A stretch of DNA of 64,000 bases from Opisthorchis felineus. Lineage: Eukaryota; Platyhelminthes; Trematoda; Opisthorchiida; Opisthorchiidae. The stretch's first letter is position 1. Every line of letters begins with the position of its first letter. The stretch covers positions 409,332 to 473,331 of the forward strand of contig SJOL01007491.1 in NCBI GenBank assembly GCA_004794785.1. The letters are read 5' to 3'. The notes below the pieces were generated by a model. It was not told where the DNA came from and ran no database searches. It saw nothing but the letters and a program-made list of their open reading frames with translations. This document shows, in pieces, positions 37,501 through 50,155 of this stretch. A program made the translations under genes and the position numbers.

Positions 37501-39775
37501 ATACATAGGTTGTAGCCAATATAAATTTCTTAGAACTTCGAGGATCATTTCATCCGAATTCAGTCTTTTGACGCCACTTTTCAACAAAACATCTCAGAAG
37601 CATCCCTGATGAGTGTCAAGTCTAACTATAAATCTTTAGATATTTTGATACTTTATATGTTACCCATCGACCCAAAAGTGCTTGCCGTTAGTGAGGATGG
37701 TGAACATCAATCGCAGTACATTTTTACTCATTTTGCCACTCACTGCTTAACGCGAGCACTTAGCATTCAGATTTAAGAAGGAAAGGGTTGGAAGCAAATG
37801 TAAATAGGATTCGGAATGAATGCAGATACCACGTGTTGATAGTGCTCTTGACAACTAATTTTACTCTCTCGAAAGTTTATTGTGCTCGGAAAAATGGTTT
37901 TAGGCTTCTACGGGTGGTGTTGGGCTTTATGCTTTACGTGACAACACACGAAGCGAAGCTTTATGTTCTGCTTGGTAATAGGTTTGTAGTAGAGCGTGGC
38001 AAAAGAACCATCAAGGTTTACGTTTGTTCTTTGCTGATTTGGAGTTGTTTTTTTACTTTGCATAAGTGCTGCGAAGGAAAATTACTAGGATGCGTTCTGT
38101 CTGGTATTTATCACTGTTTCCAGTGTACATGTACGACAAATCGGAAATTAACCAAATCAATCGAACGTCCTGTCAACAAGATTTTGGTGGCCTTCTCTTC
38201 TTCTGGTCTGGTTGAGGTCCAGCGAGACATGTACCTCCATTTGGTTTGTGTACACTGCTGGATGAGTGCGCATTAGTGTGGTTGAAATTCTGCCGATTGC
38301 AAGCCCCATGCATACGGTTGAAGTGGTCATAATCGGTTGCTGTAATTTGCTCAAGTGGGTGGACTTGTGCCAAGCGGTCCTTAGCTAATATAGGGTTGGG
38401 ATATTGCTATATCATGGTAAAGGCTAAGGGGGAGATAAAAGTACGTGCCTGCTCAACGGTGTGCCGCTTGTGACTAGTTTAAGTTATGGCCTTGGCAGCT
38501 TTCATGCGGTGTCAAAATTAGCCAAGTAGACGGCGACAATTACTGTTTTATTTCAAAAGCTTAGCTGTATGCAGGTAGCTATCACAAAACCCATCTTGCA
38601 CTCATCGTACCGCGACGGTTTTTTCATTGGGGCGCTGGCCGCTGTGCTAGGAGTGTGTGGTCGATTGTAGCCTCGTAACCAGCTATTCAGCAGAGTGCTA
38701 CTTGAGCTTCAAAATAGCGCTCCGGTATGATAAGCTTTGACCAAATATTGAAGGGTTTGCATATCACATTGAGATTACGGACAGTCAGTGGATAGTTCGA
38801 ACGATTTCGTGTACGTCTAGCAGGCCCGACAGTCTTGGAAACCGCCTCGCTGCTGGTTGCACTTCGGTGGAAAATAGAAAATGAAGTTCACACGAAGAAA
38901 TACCCAGAAGAAACCCAGCAGAAGAAACTAACCAAAGGTCCGACTGTCCCACGAGGGTTCTGTGCTCTACACTCAGACCTATGTCTGTCAGTCTGTACCT
39001 GATTGAAAATAGTTTAGATGCAGCACACAACGAGATGCATACTGTTCTGAGGACAACGTTTATACAATATTTTCTATTTTAACCAACGAGCATGTCCATG
39101 CGTGCTCCCGATCGCATTTTGTAGGCAACAGCCACTAAGGACAGACTTGGAGTCTGCATATTCTTCCCCCAAAGAAAGTCGACATAAACGCATACACATT
39201 TAAAAGCAAAGATGGTGGTGGCTGCTTCTTCTGCAACATCTGCATGCTAAAGGCTCAGACGAAAACGCGGAGAGAAAAAACTGCATTGCTGGATAACAAT
39301 AGACAGCTTGTACTGAAGGTGCTAACACATATGTAAATGAAACAGCCGTAGAGTTTCACTATTTCCTGTTGAGTGTATTCGTTTTGGGGTTCTGCTTGTT
39401 TCAACAAACTTCACCTCATGGTTGCGAAAAGCCTAATCATTTTAAGCATGGAATTGAATGACCCACGCAAATTTCTGAAGTCTTATTTCGTACGAGAGGT
39501 AGAATATTAATATGTGCATGTCTTTCAGGTGAACGTTTCATTTAAAAATCTAAATCTGCACTCTATTAAAAGCAGGATTTCTTCAGGCAGCAAAGTTGAT
39601 TGACTTTAGGCATTCCCTTTCTTACCGGAATATTATTCACGCATTGTTCTGTCACAAGCCAACCGCAAACACCAAGGCGTGTTCGGTCAATATCAACTGG
39701 TCAGCATGGTCTCACTAGACTCCAGAGGTTTCCGGTTAACACTTAGGAGTAAAACCACGCTGAATGTTCCAGGGC
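37501..39775. other. No gene recognised
   Basis: A 162-codon + frame (37788-38276) has two hydrophobic stretches and many cysteines but no family I recognise, and no good splice context. Other frames are shorter. Confidence 0.4.
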
Positions 39776-39779
39776 CCAC

Positions 39780-39850
39780 TAGGCGGCCGGAAGCTCGGTG
39801 GTAAAGTGATGCACCTGAATGGTTAATTTACCAATTGGTTCCATCCACCA
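39780..39850 (+). repeat. tRNA-like module with A-box and B-box
   Basis: AAGCTCGGTGGTAAAGTG (from 39791) resembles the D arm and A-box of a tRNA (TRGCNNAGNGG) and GGTTCCATCC (39837-39846) is one change from the B-box. Their spacing of about 40 bases is right for a tRNA. Acceptor ends do not pair, so this is a tRNA pseudogene or the head of a tRNA-derived SINE. Confidence 0.35.
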
Positions 39851-42800
39851 TCTATTCTGCAAAATCCTCGGCCTCAGTAGCGCCTGGTGAGCTAAACGTA
39901 TTGCCTATGTACCATCAAAAGGGTAGTAATCTTTTGTGCTTTATTGATCATATCAGTGTGAGCAGTGCATATATTCTAATGTTTTTCTTCCGTTTTAGCA
40001 ATGTGGCTGATTCGCAGTCCCGTTGATTTTCGTTGCTGTTTCGCCGCATTCTATCTCAGCTACAGTCTACTCAGTCTACATTCTACACATATACACGGGG
40101 TCAAATATGATCTTCACTTGCGTGAAAATGATACTCAGAATTCCAGTGTCCCCCTCCACCGGGAAGCCCGCAATGCAAAACCTGTGATTTACATCGGTAA
40201 GTTGTATCCTAAAAGCGTACATATTGCTTTTGTTCATCAATATAGCGCTGATGTTTGGAGGTTCGTTGATAGACATCGATGAGGAGAAGATGATTAGATC
40301 AAAATACTGTAGCGGGAGAACATATAGCCACAACTGTTGCCTCTACCACAGTAAAGGTGAACCAGAAAACACAAAGTCGTGACGTCAAACAAACCAACAG
40401 CAGCGTGAAATACAATGATGATCCATCCATATAAAGCGACTGATCGAAACGAGTTGCTAACGACCAATGAAGAACAGGATAAAGACAGATTCAGCCAAAT
40501 ATCGGTGCAAACTCTTGGTACTAGCTGAAATTCTCAAAAAACACAGTTGATCCCAAAATGTTCCCCCTCCTCTGGTGTGGACTCGCTCCCACTGCGTCCG
40601 GACGTAAGTGCAGAAGTAATATTGAATAATACAAAAATACAAAAATAACTGCAAATCATGTGGCGCAGAATCAACACTATCAGTTGAGCGTTGGCCTCCG
40701 GTGGTCAGAGGCAGCAGTGATTGGTGCAATTGCCACCATAAGACGCCTTAATTTTGATGAATATGTTAATATGTGAGGTAGCTCTGGCTGCACAAACAAA
40801 CAAACAAACAACCAAACCTAACTACTCTTCGGACGTACCCAGTATACGATCGTCGAGCGGCTTATGACTAAAACGAATAATGTTTAACCCGTCTAGGAAG
40901 GGGTGATACAAAGTAGCACTTGCCTCTGTGAGGGGAACACTACCCTTCTCCTGGCCACTCCGCACAATTGAAAGCTTATCCGCCAAGTGAGTCAAGAGAA
41001 TCTAGTCTACTTATTACCTCACTTTTGGGATTATGCCATCGAACGGCTCATATGATGGCCCAAGAATTGTACAGGCATCAATAGAGGCTACGCATATTCA
41101 CCTGTAGAACTACACGCTAGCTTTGTGCCATTCCAACCATCTGTAAAATACAATTTTACCGTATAACAAAGACCAAGTCAAGGTTGATTCGAATGTTGCT
41201 TCGGAATTAAACGAACAGTTTGATGTGTGAATAAAAATGATCATCCAACTGCCAGCTGACTTCAGGAGTGCTATAAAAGGAGCCTGCGAAGGGCTTTGAA
41301 GGTCACCAGGTTTTCTAGACTTAGCTTACTTGTGTCCAAGGTTGGATACTCTAATTTTAACCATACGCCTATTCACTTAACCTGCGATACATTTTCGTTT
41401 CAATGCAGCTTTCATCTGTCAGATGAAACGTATCGGACATATCGCAATTCTTTAGGACTGTGCAAACTTACAGCCAAGCATAAAATACTTCCGATATGAG
41501 GGATCAATCAGTGGACCCACTAGTTTGTGCCTACGACCGGCGCGGTACCGTTAAGCATCTATCACGCAGTTCACACTAATGAGCCTGAGCTGATAATTTC
41601 CGTGTGTGACTTTGTCAGCTTTTCTCTCCGAACCTACCGATTAGGAGTTGATACCGGTCTAACTCACGAAACTTTTGATGGGTTGTGTAAACGAAAAGAC
41701 TTATTTTAGATGATCAGTCGTCAGTACTGAAACCCGTAACTCCAAGTTCTTCGTCTAGTTTACACTTGAAGATATTTTCGCCATCCTCCGCTACATCTGC
41801 ACGTAACTGGATCTAGCGGTTTCCAGCCGGGCGTGTTAACTTTCGAGTGGCCCAGATCTTATAAATGCTGTGCCAGTGAAGAGATAGGCAGTGACCACTT
41901 GTAATTGTCGGTACCTCATGGTAGGTCGTTTAGCAGCTAGGACTCAGTGTTTCCCTACAGTTTTGGCGCAGCACGGGTAGGGAGAATACTGAGTGAAAGG
42001 ATTTGGAGACTAAAGCCGATCCTTGAACTCTAGGTTCCTAATCCCACTTTAAAACCCTCGTTCTCCTCTCCACACGCTTAATCTGTAGCCGTACTCCGAG
42101 AGTACTGGTGTATTCTGGAGGTGGCCCCTACGGTTTGAGAACAGTCTGTCGTATCGACATACCGTCCTTGATTCCATTATAAAAACATTGCTCAACAGGA
42201 GGGCAGTTGTTAGTTTCATCTTCACTTCCTTAGGTAACACCAAAATTAACCGATTCTGGTGGAGCACTTCGTTTAAATCTTTGATGAAGTCAACAAAGAC
42301 CGCGTTAATTTTGTGTCTCAACATCCTTGATGAATTCTCTAACAACCAGAAATTCAGTCGAAGTTCAATGTCTTCGAAAAAATTTCCACTTGTTTGGATG
42401 TAGTGCAATGAGTCTATCTAAGTAGCGTTTTAGGAGACATGATCTATTCATTTCCATGACCCTACTGTCGAAGTAAGCCAATTGGAATAATCGGTTGTTT
42501 GCTAGAAGATGTTTAATGACAGATTTACGCAACGAGATAACCACCGCAGAATCTCCCTTGAGTCAGTGGCTTGGCCGATATCATAATTAACCTTTCAATT
42601 TAACAAAAACACCAGGAAGTTACTTGGGTACCAAGGGGTCAGTATCGACAAATTCAGGCGAACTATACGAGTTCGACGGCTTTATATCATCACATGCCGT
42701 TTCCCGTAACTTTCTGGTCACTAAGGCCCCCGGCAAAAGACTCGATATTAAGGAACATCAGCTGTGATTTGCGGTGAATACCAGACCGTAGGGAACATGC

Positions 42801-43895
42801 TTCCACGAAAACGGCTAACGCCATGCCATAGAGAAACAGTCTGCAACTAGTTCTCAAAAGCTACACACTGAGCTTTATTTTGGTACCTATGTCACCGCCG
42901 TCTGTAAGAATTTTGCCCCGTTTTTTTCATTTTAGCAAGATTATTGAAAGGCTTTGAAACCGCGCCGCACTGGATTGTGGTGAAATATTCGGCTGTGCAG
43001 TGATGGACGTTGTTTCAGCACTTACATCTTTGCCTGTGAGCTATTTTACTTATGACAGGAGGTCGTACGTATGCTGTCGAAATAGGCGTTGAGTCTCCTC
43101 CGCCTGTAATACAAGTAACCTCAGAGGTATAACTTTTCAGAAACTCGCTTGCAGTGCCACGGGACGCCGCGTATGCTTGGCGAATCTAGAAAATCACCGG
43201 ATAGCGAGTTAGATGTAAGTGAACATTATCATATGTGATGAGCTTGGTGCAGAGGTCGTCGAATGCCCTGCGGCATTTATCCTTTTCAGGCCTGGCGGTG
43301 AAGAGCTTCATGTGTCACCATCACCCTGTGGGTACGAGATTTGTGGGGCTAATGGTTAATTTAGTGTTGTTCAAGAAAATACGAAATCACAAATTACCAA
43401 CTTACCTGGGGATAGCCTCTCAGCAGATCCCAAAAACGAGCTTGACACTGACGAATTTAAAGGCGCACGAAAATTCGGGCGCGCACCAATTGCGAAACAA
43501 CAAAATGGCATTACATTGTTCAGTCTCAGGTGCCGAAAGTTAGCGATTTGCAGTTGTTCTGTTGTTTTATATGTCATAGTATATATACTGGCTTCAACTC
43601 AACCTGTGTATTGAAGAAACTATGCTCGCAATATGTGCAGCTTGCCCATCAGACCCACTTACACTCGATAGTGCGTATAATTCATTTCAGTGGCTGAATA
43701 TTTCAGAAGGTTAGCTATTAGTTGGTTTATTCCAGAGTACGGATCCAGAGAATACTATATTGAGTTCTAGGTTTGATTTTGACAGAGTTGCAGTTTGAAT
43801 TCATTTTCGGGACATAATCTAAGCGCAGAAATTCTCAAATTGCCTTCAGCTACCAACACCACCCAAGGAGATTAGACGGAAGAATAATTTACTCG
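39851..43895. other. No gene recognised
   Basis: Short frames only. An (AAAC)n run lies at 40793-40812. The overlapping frames at 42049-42408 (-) and 42188-42403 (+) have no domain. Confidence 0.45.
40793..40812. repeat. (AAAC)n microsatellite
   Basis: Five near-perfect AAAC units. Confidence 0.85.
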
Positions 43896-43899
43896 TCCA

Positions 43900-44130
43900 G
43901 TGGGCCTTCCTTCTAAGAAGTCATCGCTGGGGGAGCCAGTCGAGAACTGACCGAGTGAAATGGACTCTCTGACTGAAAGATATCCCAACTATGGATGTCC
44001 CCCACCAGTTAATCACATCACTTATTGGAACTACTACCCAGGATGCTGCGAGTTTGAATAACCCTGTAGATTCGTGAGATGGGCACAGCTGATGATTCCC
44101 ACTAAAGCAGAAACGGTCTTACTTTGCTTT
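43900..44130 (+). mobile_element. SINE-like element with hammerhead relic
   Basis: The right end holds a ribozyme core related to family B. The body has TATGGATGTCCCCCACCAG, then TGGAACTACTACCCAGGATG, CTGCGAGTTTGAATAACCC and ATTCGTGAGATGGGCACAG, directly followed by the ribozyme. This body differs from copies B1 and B2, so it may be a separate subfamily sharing the ribozyme tail. Ends are approximate. Confidence 0.45.
44084..44122 (+). ncRNA. Hammerhead ribozyme relic
   Basis: CTGATGA (44089-44095) and GAAA (44110-44113) are intact and 14 bases apart, and ACGGTC (44113-44118) ends in a GTC triplet. Stem II (TTCCC with AAGCA) pairs poorly, and the bases after the triplet do not pair with those before CTGATGA, so stem I is lost. 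It reads as a recognisable but decayed ribozyme. Confidence 0.5.
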
Positions 44131-47100
44131 TAAAATTTTCAGAGCAGATTAGCTTCAATTACATGAAGAAATCTTCATCGAAGAATTCTCAAATAACCTG
44201 ATACTACCAACGCAAGTGTCCTGATAAAGTTACTGATAATTGCTTTGCGTGTAGCAATGCCAAAAATTAAAATGTTCTGAGAAATAAAGTTCCGAGCCTT
44301 TAAAGTTATTTTGCGCAGAAGGCGGTTAATGCGAAAATGTTTGAAGTATGCTAACGATAACCCTCAAAATTCTATACCATTCACCTGAGGCTCGTTTCTT
44401 CGATACATGATTCCGGAAGTACTGACCATCTAATTTCTTGACACTGTCTTACAGTCGCGTCCGATTTGATCTTCTGACTTTCCATATGGCATTAACTTGG
44501 AAATTTTCTGCACACCTCGGATAATTAGGACACTTTCTGCGAAATTAATGAACAATGCAACCTATAGTTAGTCTTGCTCCGGTGAAATGCAGCTCTAAAC
44601 ACTTCACTCTTTTTGCCAGAAGGAGCTTGAAATGATATCTACCAACATCCTTTGAAAATCCATCAGACCTAATTCGTTGCGATGCGTCTAGCATACACTA
44701 CAACGTCGTGTAGGCAAACCATTATCTCCTAACCAGTCTTGAACTGTTGCGTGAAGAGCAGTTTTGCTATTACTAAGAACAGGGCTCATTGCTGGGTGTT
44801 AGCGGCGGCCAGGCACACAGGATTTTTGAAATTTAAACATTTTCTTTGATTCCGTGGACACAAAACTCCTTGAAACGATATCAGGCCCAATGACATTTGG
44901 ATTGATGAGACAGCTTCGGTAACATTTCCCAGACGCAGCGCCTGAGATGGCTTCCTTGAATTATTTTCATGCACTTAAAAACTGGTCGTAAATTCAGTAA
45001 ACCAATGCATTGTATGCTTTTCCTTAAAAAACTTAGTTTTCTGGTTGAATCGGGATCATGAAAGTTAGGGAAATGGGGTGGCTTTCTTATTCTTCAGCAA
45101 CACTACAGTTCTATGAATAAGTAAAAATTGTTTTACCATGTTTTTTTAAGCATTGACTGAAAAACCACACACTGCTGTGTGAATGTTACGAGTCATGTTG
45201 TTGTGTTTTAATGTGCTTTGGTAATTTCGCAGTTAGTGACCAAATATTGTCACTTTGCGTGTGCACATTCCCATGGAATTTTGTCCATGAGCATGTCTGG
45301 ATAATGGATGTACGGAGTGTTCGCTCATTTGAGCAAAGCGCTGAGTGTACCACGTCCGTGCGATTGTATGCATAATGATCGGACAATTAATAATGTTTTC
45401 AGCTGTGACCGAACTGAGACTTTTTTGGTTATGGTTACTAAGTCGGTGTTGGAAAGAGGACCAAAGTTTCACACGAAGGTCTCAAATATGCTACAATAGA
45501 TTTGGTGGTGCTCGACAAATTTAGGAGTAATTCTACGGAAAAGCAGTTAACCCATTAAACGAATTTATTGTAAACTTTGTCGTATTCTACACTATAGTTA
45601 AATTTGACCGAATTTACGGTGGATAATTTCACTGCGGTAAACCCTAATCGGTGTTTATTGACCGTGAGGATATTGCTCTGACAGGCTCGACGTGACAAGT
45701 TTTACAATAAAGTGACACGCCTGATTGAGTTTTAAACAACAGTTGGAATAATTTCACCCTTTTACGTTGGCTGATTGCTGGAGGCGCTAATTGCCATCCT
45801 TTACCTTTAAATGACATGCTTTTTATTCAGGAATATGAAAATCCGTGTTTAAAAATGAATAATCTTATTGAAGTAGGTAGTGAATGGCATAACGAATTAA
45901 TTAGGTGACGCTTTGTGAGATACTTGCATATGGTGGCATAATTTCGGAAACCACACTCGACTGTAATCCGTCAGGTTCGAAAACTACAATCAAGCAGCAA
46001 TTAGTTATTACCAGTCAGTTTAGTTCGAAATCGGATTTCGTTTCAGTGAAGTGGCTGAATTCCCTGCTTGCAAAAATCTCCATCGGTGAGTCGAAACTTT
46101 ATCCACTAAGTTGCGACTCACATGAAGCTTGAAACTTTCTCTAAGTCTGACAAATTTTCATCCGCTTTGTTTTGGTGCATTTAAAAACGTTGCCATCTTC
46201 ACCGCCATCACACCGCGTGTGACGTTTGTGTGAATGCATCCAGTGGATAGATCCTATCGAGTGGCTGTGCGACTTTGTCGTCCCAGTCGACATCTTTATG
46301 TGGTGTTCTCGTCTGTCTTGCCGGTTTAACGCTGCTATTGACAGCAGGTTAAAGAAGGGAGGCGCAGTGACTTGGTTATCAAGCATTTATGGGGTAAATC
46401 GGTCAAAGCAAGTTTCTCCCTTATCCATACGGGATTATCATGATAAACAACAAATTCGTCTAATGGCAGAGTTGCCAGCCATCCAGAATCATTTGCACCG
46501 CAAAAGAAGTGACGTAGTAACACTCCATCTATGTTACATGAATCAATTCATTTTCATAGGGTTGGTGCTAAAAGATTGTGAGAGATTTGGATGATGCTTC
46601 TTGAATATTAAGGGTGTTGTCATTAAAAAGAACGAAACCCTCCAAAAGCTTTCGATGTCACTTCGAGGTGCACATATGACATTGCATTCGTCAAAGTGAT
46701 GAGGTTGAGAAACGTTTGTACTGACGTTTTTAGAAAGTGACCCATTTGACAAAGACCGTTTAGAACAATGAGCTTAGGTTGTGCAGCATAAGCTTAAGTT
46801 AAACGAAAGTTTCTGTTGTCCAGTAAACCGTCTATCTCAAAGTGTATTAGGCTGTCCAGTACTGGACATTTTTATCATCCACAGGAATTCCTACTCTTTG
46901 TGGCACTGTAAAGATGTGGCTCGAAGCTCACTAATCAATACGCATTTAATGAAATACTGACGACTTACAAGTATTTCAGTCGAATACACTAGAATGTAAC
47001 GATCACCGTCACCTAGTTACCAGTTTGTTTGAACAATGCATCTCGATGCAGTAGCTTTTGTCATACGAATTAACTGTTCCGAGCCGTAGGAGAAATAAAA

Positions 47101-48795
47101 AGATTCCATAAACCAGACAGCCTCTGACCCTCAGTAGATCATTCGGCTCTACCACGGTGCATGATTAAAGAACATGGTGTAACATATACAGATAAATATC
47201 TGATGGTTATGCGGACACAATCTCTTAACTAAAATGTTTCCCTTGGAGGCTTTCTCTTAGATTGTGAGCAAGCATGGTGGGAAGACGCCGAGCATTACTG
47301 CTCTACTGTGAGGATTTTGGGCCACGCGATTCCGCTGAAGTCCTCTAGACTCCACACTGATTGAGTCGGGTGACCAGAGAGGCCGGATCCACTCAAGCCA
47401 GCTAAAAATCCTTTTGTTCCAAAAAGAGGTTTGGGTACAGACGCTGCATGACAAATCCTTTGCTGACAATAGCAAGTGTGCAAAACTTTTAGTCTCAGGG
47501 GTTACGAACCTCCAAGGAAATCACGTACAACTGGAACAAATAAGAAAACAATGAAACTTTTAGACATATTTCTTAAGTTAGTTCACATACAAATCCATGG
47601 AACAACAGGACAGATGTCGAGTTGAACGGAGCTTGCAGCCTCAAAGTCCGGGGTAATAGGTATCTCGTCAGCTACATTAGCTTTACTGGTATTGCGACAG
47701 AAGATGTTACAACATGAGTCGTGAAATTTGAAGCATAAAGCATTAGACGTGCTTGATGCAGACTCGAAAACCGGACATATCGCTTACCGTATAGATGCTC
47801 TACCGATGAAGCTAAAGTGGATCCTTTTTCTCCGTCATGATTATCCCAAAGGGATGACGGTTGGTAGATATCAGTACCATTGATGAGTCCATTGTGTGAA
47901 TTCCTTAGTGGGCCAGTCGCACTTTATTAGAAGTCGGTGAGTTGTAGACGGGAATTTGAATGTGTAACGAACGTCCTCTGTAGCTTAGCTGATAGCACGT
48001 CACTCGAAACAAACAGAGAACTGCCATTTTGGGATGGTAGTGACGACGATGGCGATGATGGTAATTAACTGCTGATTTGACTGACGTCCACTAGAATGTC
48101 GTAAACATTGTGTGCACTCCAATGTCTAAAGTTGCCCTGCCTAAGGAAAAATTAAAAAAGAACAAAATACATGGTACATGGTTCCAGGCAAACATAATCC
48201 TCCGTGGGGTTTCACTTGTTTTCGACTGATGATTTGGTTCTGTTTGTTAGGATGTTTTTAAATGTTTGCAAATTAGTCAACAAATTGGTCCAATGCAACT
48301 GGTAAACAAAATTTGTCAGCTTACTGGAAACTTGACTCTATTTGCTGTCATGGTGACAGCAAGGCAAACTTCAGTGTGGCCAGCTAGTTTACGAGATGAA
48401 GCCGATCCGGGTGGAATACGTTAGTTCAAGAAACTTCCTACGGCTGATGGAACGATGACAGTTTTCAGCTTTCGGCAAAAATGCTCGGTTGATTCGGTTT
48501 GGTTGATTTGCTCTGAAAGCACCCGTTTGTTAACTGATCGCGCTGTTACACAGTGTCAAGTTTCCTCAGCGAGAATAGTCACTAATAAAAATGCCGGATG
48601 TAATTTCAAACAACTTCAAAATGTGTTTCGCATGGATGTTTTGTTATTTTAAAGGGAGAGCAAAGGTGTTGTTTATTTTCTCGCACTCAACATCTTACAA
48701 TGTTAGCGAAATACAATCGCCTACCAAATACGCTGGAACTCAAATGGGTAACCCGTTCATGATAGTTTTCGACTGAAAGTGTTGCATATAGACCG
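44131..48795. other. No gene recognised
   Basis: The longest frame (46226-46594 on +, 122 codons) shows no domain. A weak A-box (TAGCTTAGCTGATAGC) lies at 47981-47996 without a B-box, and short ATG/GAC repeats follow at about 48041-48062. Confidence 0.4.
47979..47998 (+). repeat. tRNA-like A-box, isolated
   Basis: TGTAGCTTAGCTGATAGCAC looks like the D arm of a tRNA, but no B-box follows in the next 60 bases. It may be a SINE trace or chance. Confidence 0.2.
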
Positions 48796-48799
48796 CTTT

Positions 48800-48990
48800 A
48801 TGTTTAATTTGGTACGATATCTGAGATATTGCATTATAGTTTGTTGACGGAACCCACCAGTCATATGGTTGTTGAGGGACTGTGAACAGCACATACCGAT
48901 AGGCACATCGGATAGGCATGGGTCCTGGTTTTCCATCAGCCTTGAACATCAATTTGTACGTAACTGACGAACTACGCTAATCTGCAAATT
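48800..48990 (-). mobile_element. Family A repeat, copy A8 (minus strand)
   Basis: In reverse complement: AGTTACGTACAAATTGATGT, TCAAGGCTGATGGAAAACCA, GGACCCATGCCTAT, CCGATGT, and GCAATATCTCAGATATCGTA at the far side. The ribozyme boxes are mostly lost. Confidence 0.45.
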
Positions 48991-49059
48991 ACACTGATGG
49001 CAGCAAGAGGTTAACTAAATGTGTTGCTGCTTTAGTTTGTTCTGGTAATCAACTATTCA

Positions 49060-49330
49060 GTGCTATTTCGAATATCCTACCCACTGAAACAAGAGGCCGC
49101 CTCTGTGCAGCACATTCGTTGAAGAGTATCACAAAGGATAAATTCAGGTGGGATTCAGGTAATTCTGACGTAGATACTAAGGTGGTTTTTCATATGAGTG
49201 TGTTTGGTCAATTACGTACACGCAGAATGTAAGCTTGGTGGAACTTCGACGATTATGCCCACATGACAACTCCCAATAGGGGTGAAACCGACGATTTTTC
49301 GGCATGTTTTATGAGTAATGTGTTTGGGCA
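49060..49330 (+). mobile_element. Family A repeat, copy A9
   Basis: Order on +: ATTTCGAATATCCTACCCAC, TGAAACAAGAGGCCGCCTCT, CAGGTGGGATTCAGGTAATT, GTGTTTGGTCAATTACGTAC, and a ribozyme remnant with TCCCAATAGGGG as stem II followed by TGAAACCGAC. The first box is CATGACA. Stem II and GAAAC persist although the rest has decayed. Its 5' end lies next to the minus-strand copy A8. Confidence 0.55.
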
Positions 49331-49990
49331 AGTAAATCTCGTTTGATTACTGCATCAATAGATACAGAAGGGGTGTTGTACCAACAAGCCGAGTTAGCGG
49401 GTTTCGTACACAGTATGGCTACCCTTATGTAGTCTGGTTTAACCGCTTGAACGGATTTCCAACAAAACACAGAAACGAATATCCTAATTAGAGTTTTGCG
49501 CGGTAGTTTAAACTTTCCCTGTTTTCTAAATAGTTGGATGTGAGTGAATTACGAACACGTCACCTCACTGCCAAAGGACTTCATTCCATAATCGGCATAT
49601 GCAACAGCCATGAGTAAAGACCGGTGTCACGATATGCTGCTAGTGGTTGAAGCTTGGAGGTTGCTTCTAACACAACAGCAAAAACACTGCTGACTCCAGA
49701 TAAGATTAATGTTTGTTTTTCAGTCGGTCTAAATAATGAGTAAGATATTGCGCACCTCAGCATAGTGCGTAACGTGAAAAGTCGTCCTTTGCACAGTTGT
49801 TACCGGAAGTTATGATGTTACCAATAGCATATTCTCAGATGAAAAAAAATGGTCACGGAGGGATTTTCCGGCAGATTTTTTGTTACGGATGTAAGCCGTG
49901 GTAGAAAACGCACTACGGATTGGTGGTTTTTCTCATGTTCTTGAAAGCTTCTCACAGTAACACCTGTACAATACATTTTACCTTTCTTAG
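49331..49990. other. Intron or upstream sequence of the receptor gene
   Basis: No coding signal. The end (CCTTTCTTAG at 49981-49990) is a pyrimidine-rich splice acceptor for the exon that follows. Confidence 0.5.
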
Positions 49991-50155
49991 GTGTAATTTT
50001 GGCTCAGGGTGATGAAGACATGGAGGCAGCCTTTCGGACAAGTGTGGATGCTGCAAATCAAGTACTTGCTCAAAGTGTGAACCTGCGTACTCATCAGCTG
50101 GAGCCTATCATTGAAGTAGTGTCAAGGGATAATGTGTTTTTGGCAACACAACAAG
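49991..50155 (+). CDS. Ionotropic glutamate receptor (kainate-like), ATD exon 1 of those found
   Basis: The exon is bounded by CTTTCTTAG and a GTATGC donor. It starts in phase 1 and encodes 54 full codons beginning VILAQGDEDMEAAFRTSV and ending DNVFLATQQ. In kainate and AMPA receptors the mature protein begins with a strand ending IRIG-(A/G)-IF, an acidic loop, then a helix with AF..AV..IN; this exon gives exactly that pattern, and its end matches the DSF-A-KKAC region that follows. It should form the first strand and helix of the extracellular amino-terminal domain. The upstream exon with signal peptide is not identified; it should end with a G in phase 1. The receptor would act as a ligand-gated cation channel in nerve or muscle membranes. 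Confidence 0.75.

Noticed and set aside
37298..37587. Two minus-strand frames rich in SIYL repeats
   Set aside because: They are translations of the GATA microsatellite.
37595..37625. CTGATGAG on + at 37.6 kb as a hammerhead
   Set aside because: No GAAA follows at a suitable distance.
37788..38276. 162-codon + frame with hydrophobic stretches and many cysteines
   Set aside because: No family is recognisable and the TGT/TTT-rich composition explains the residues.
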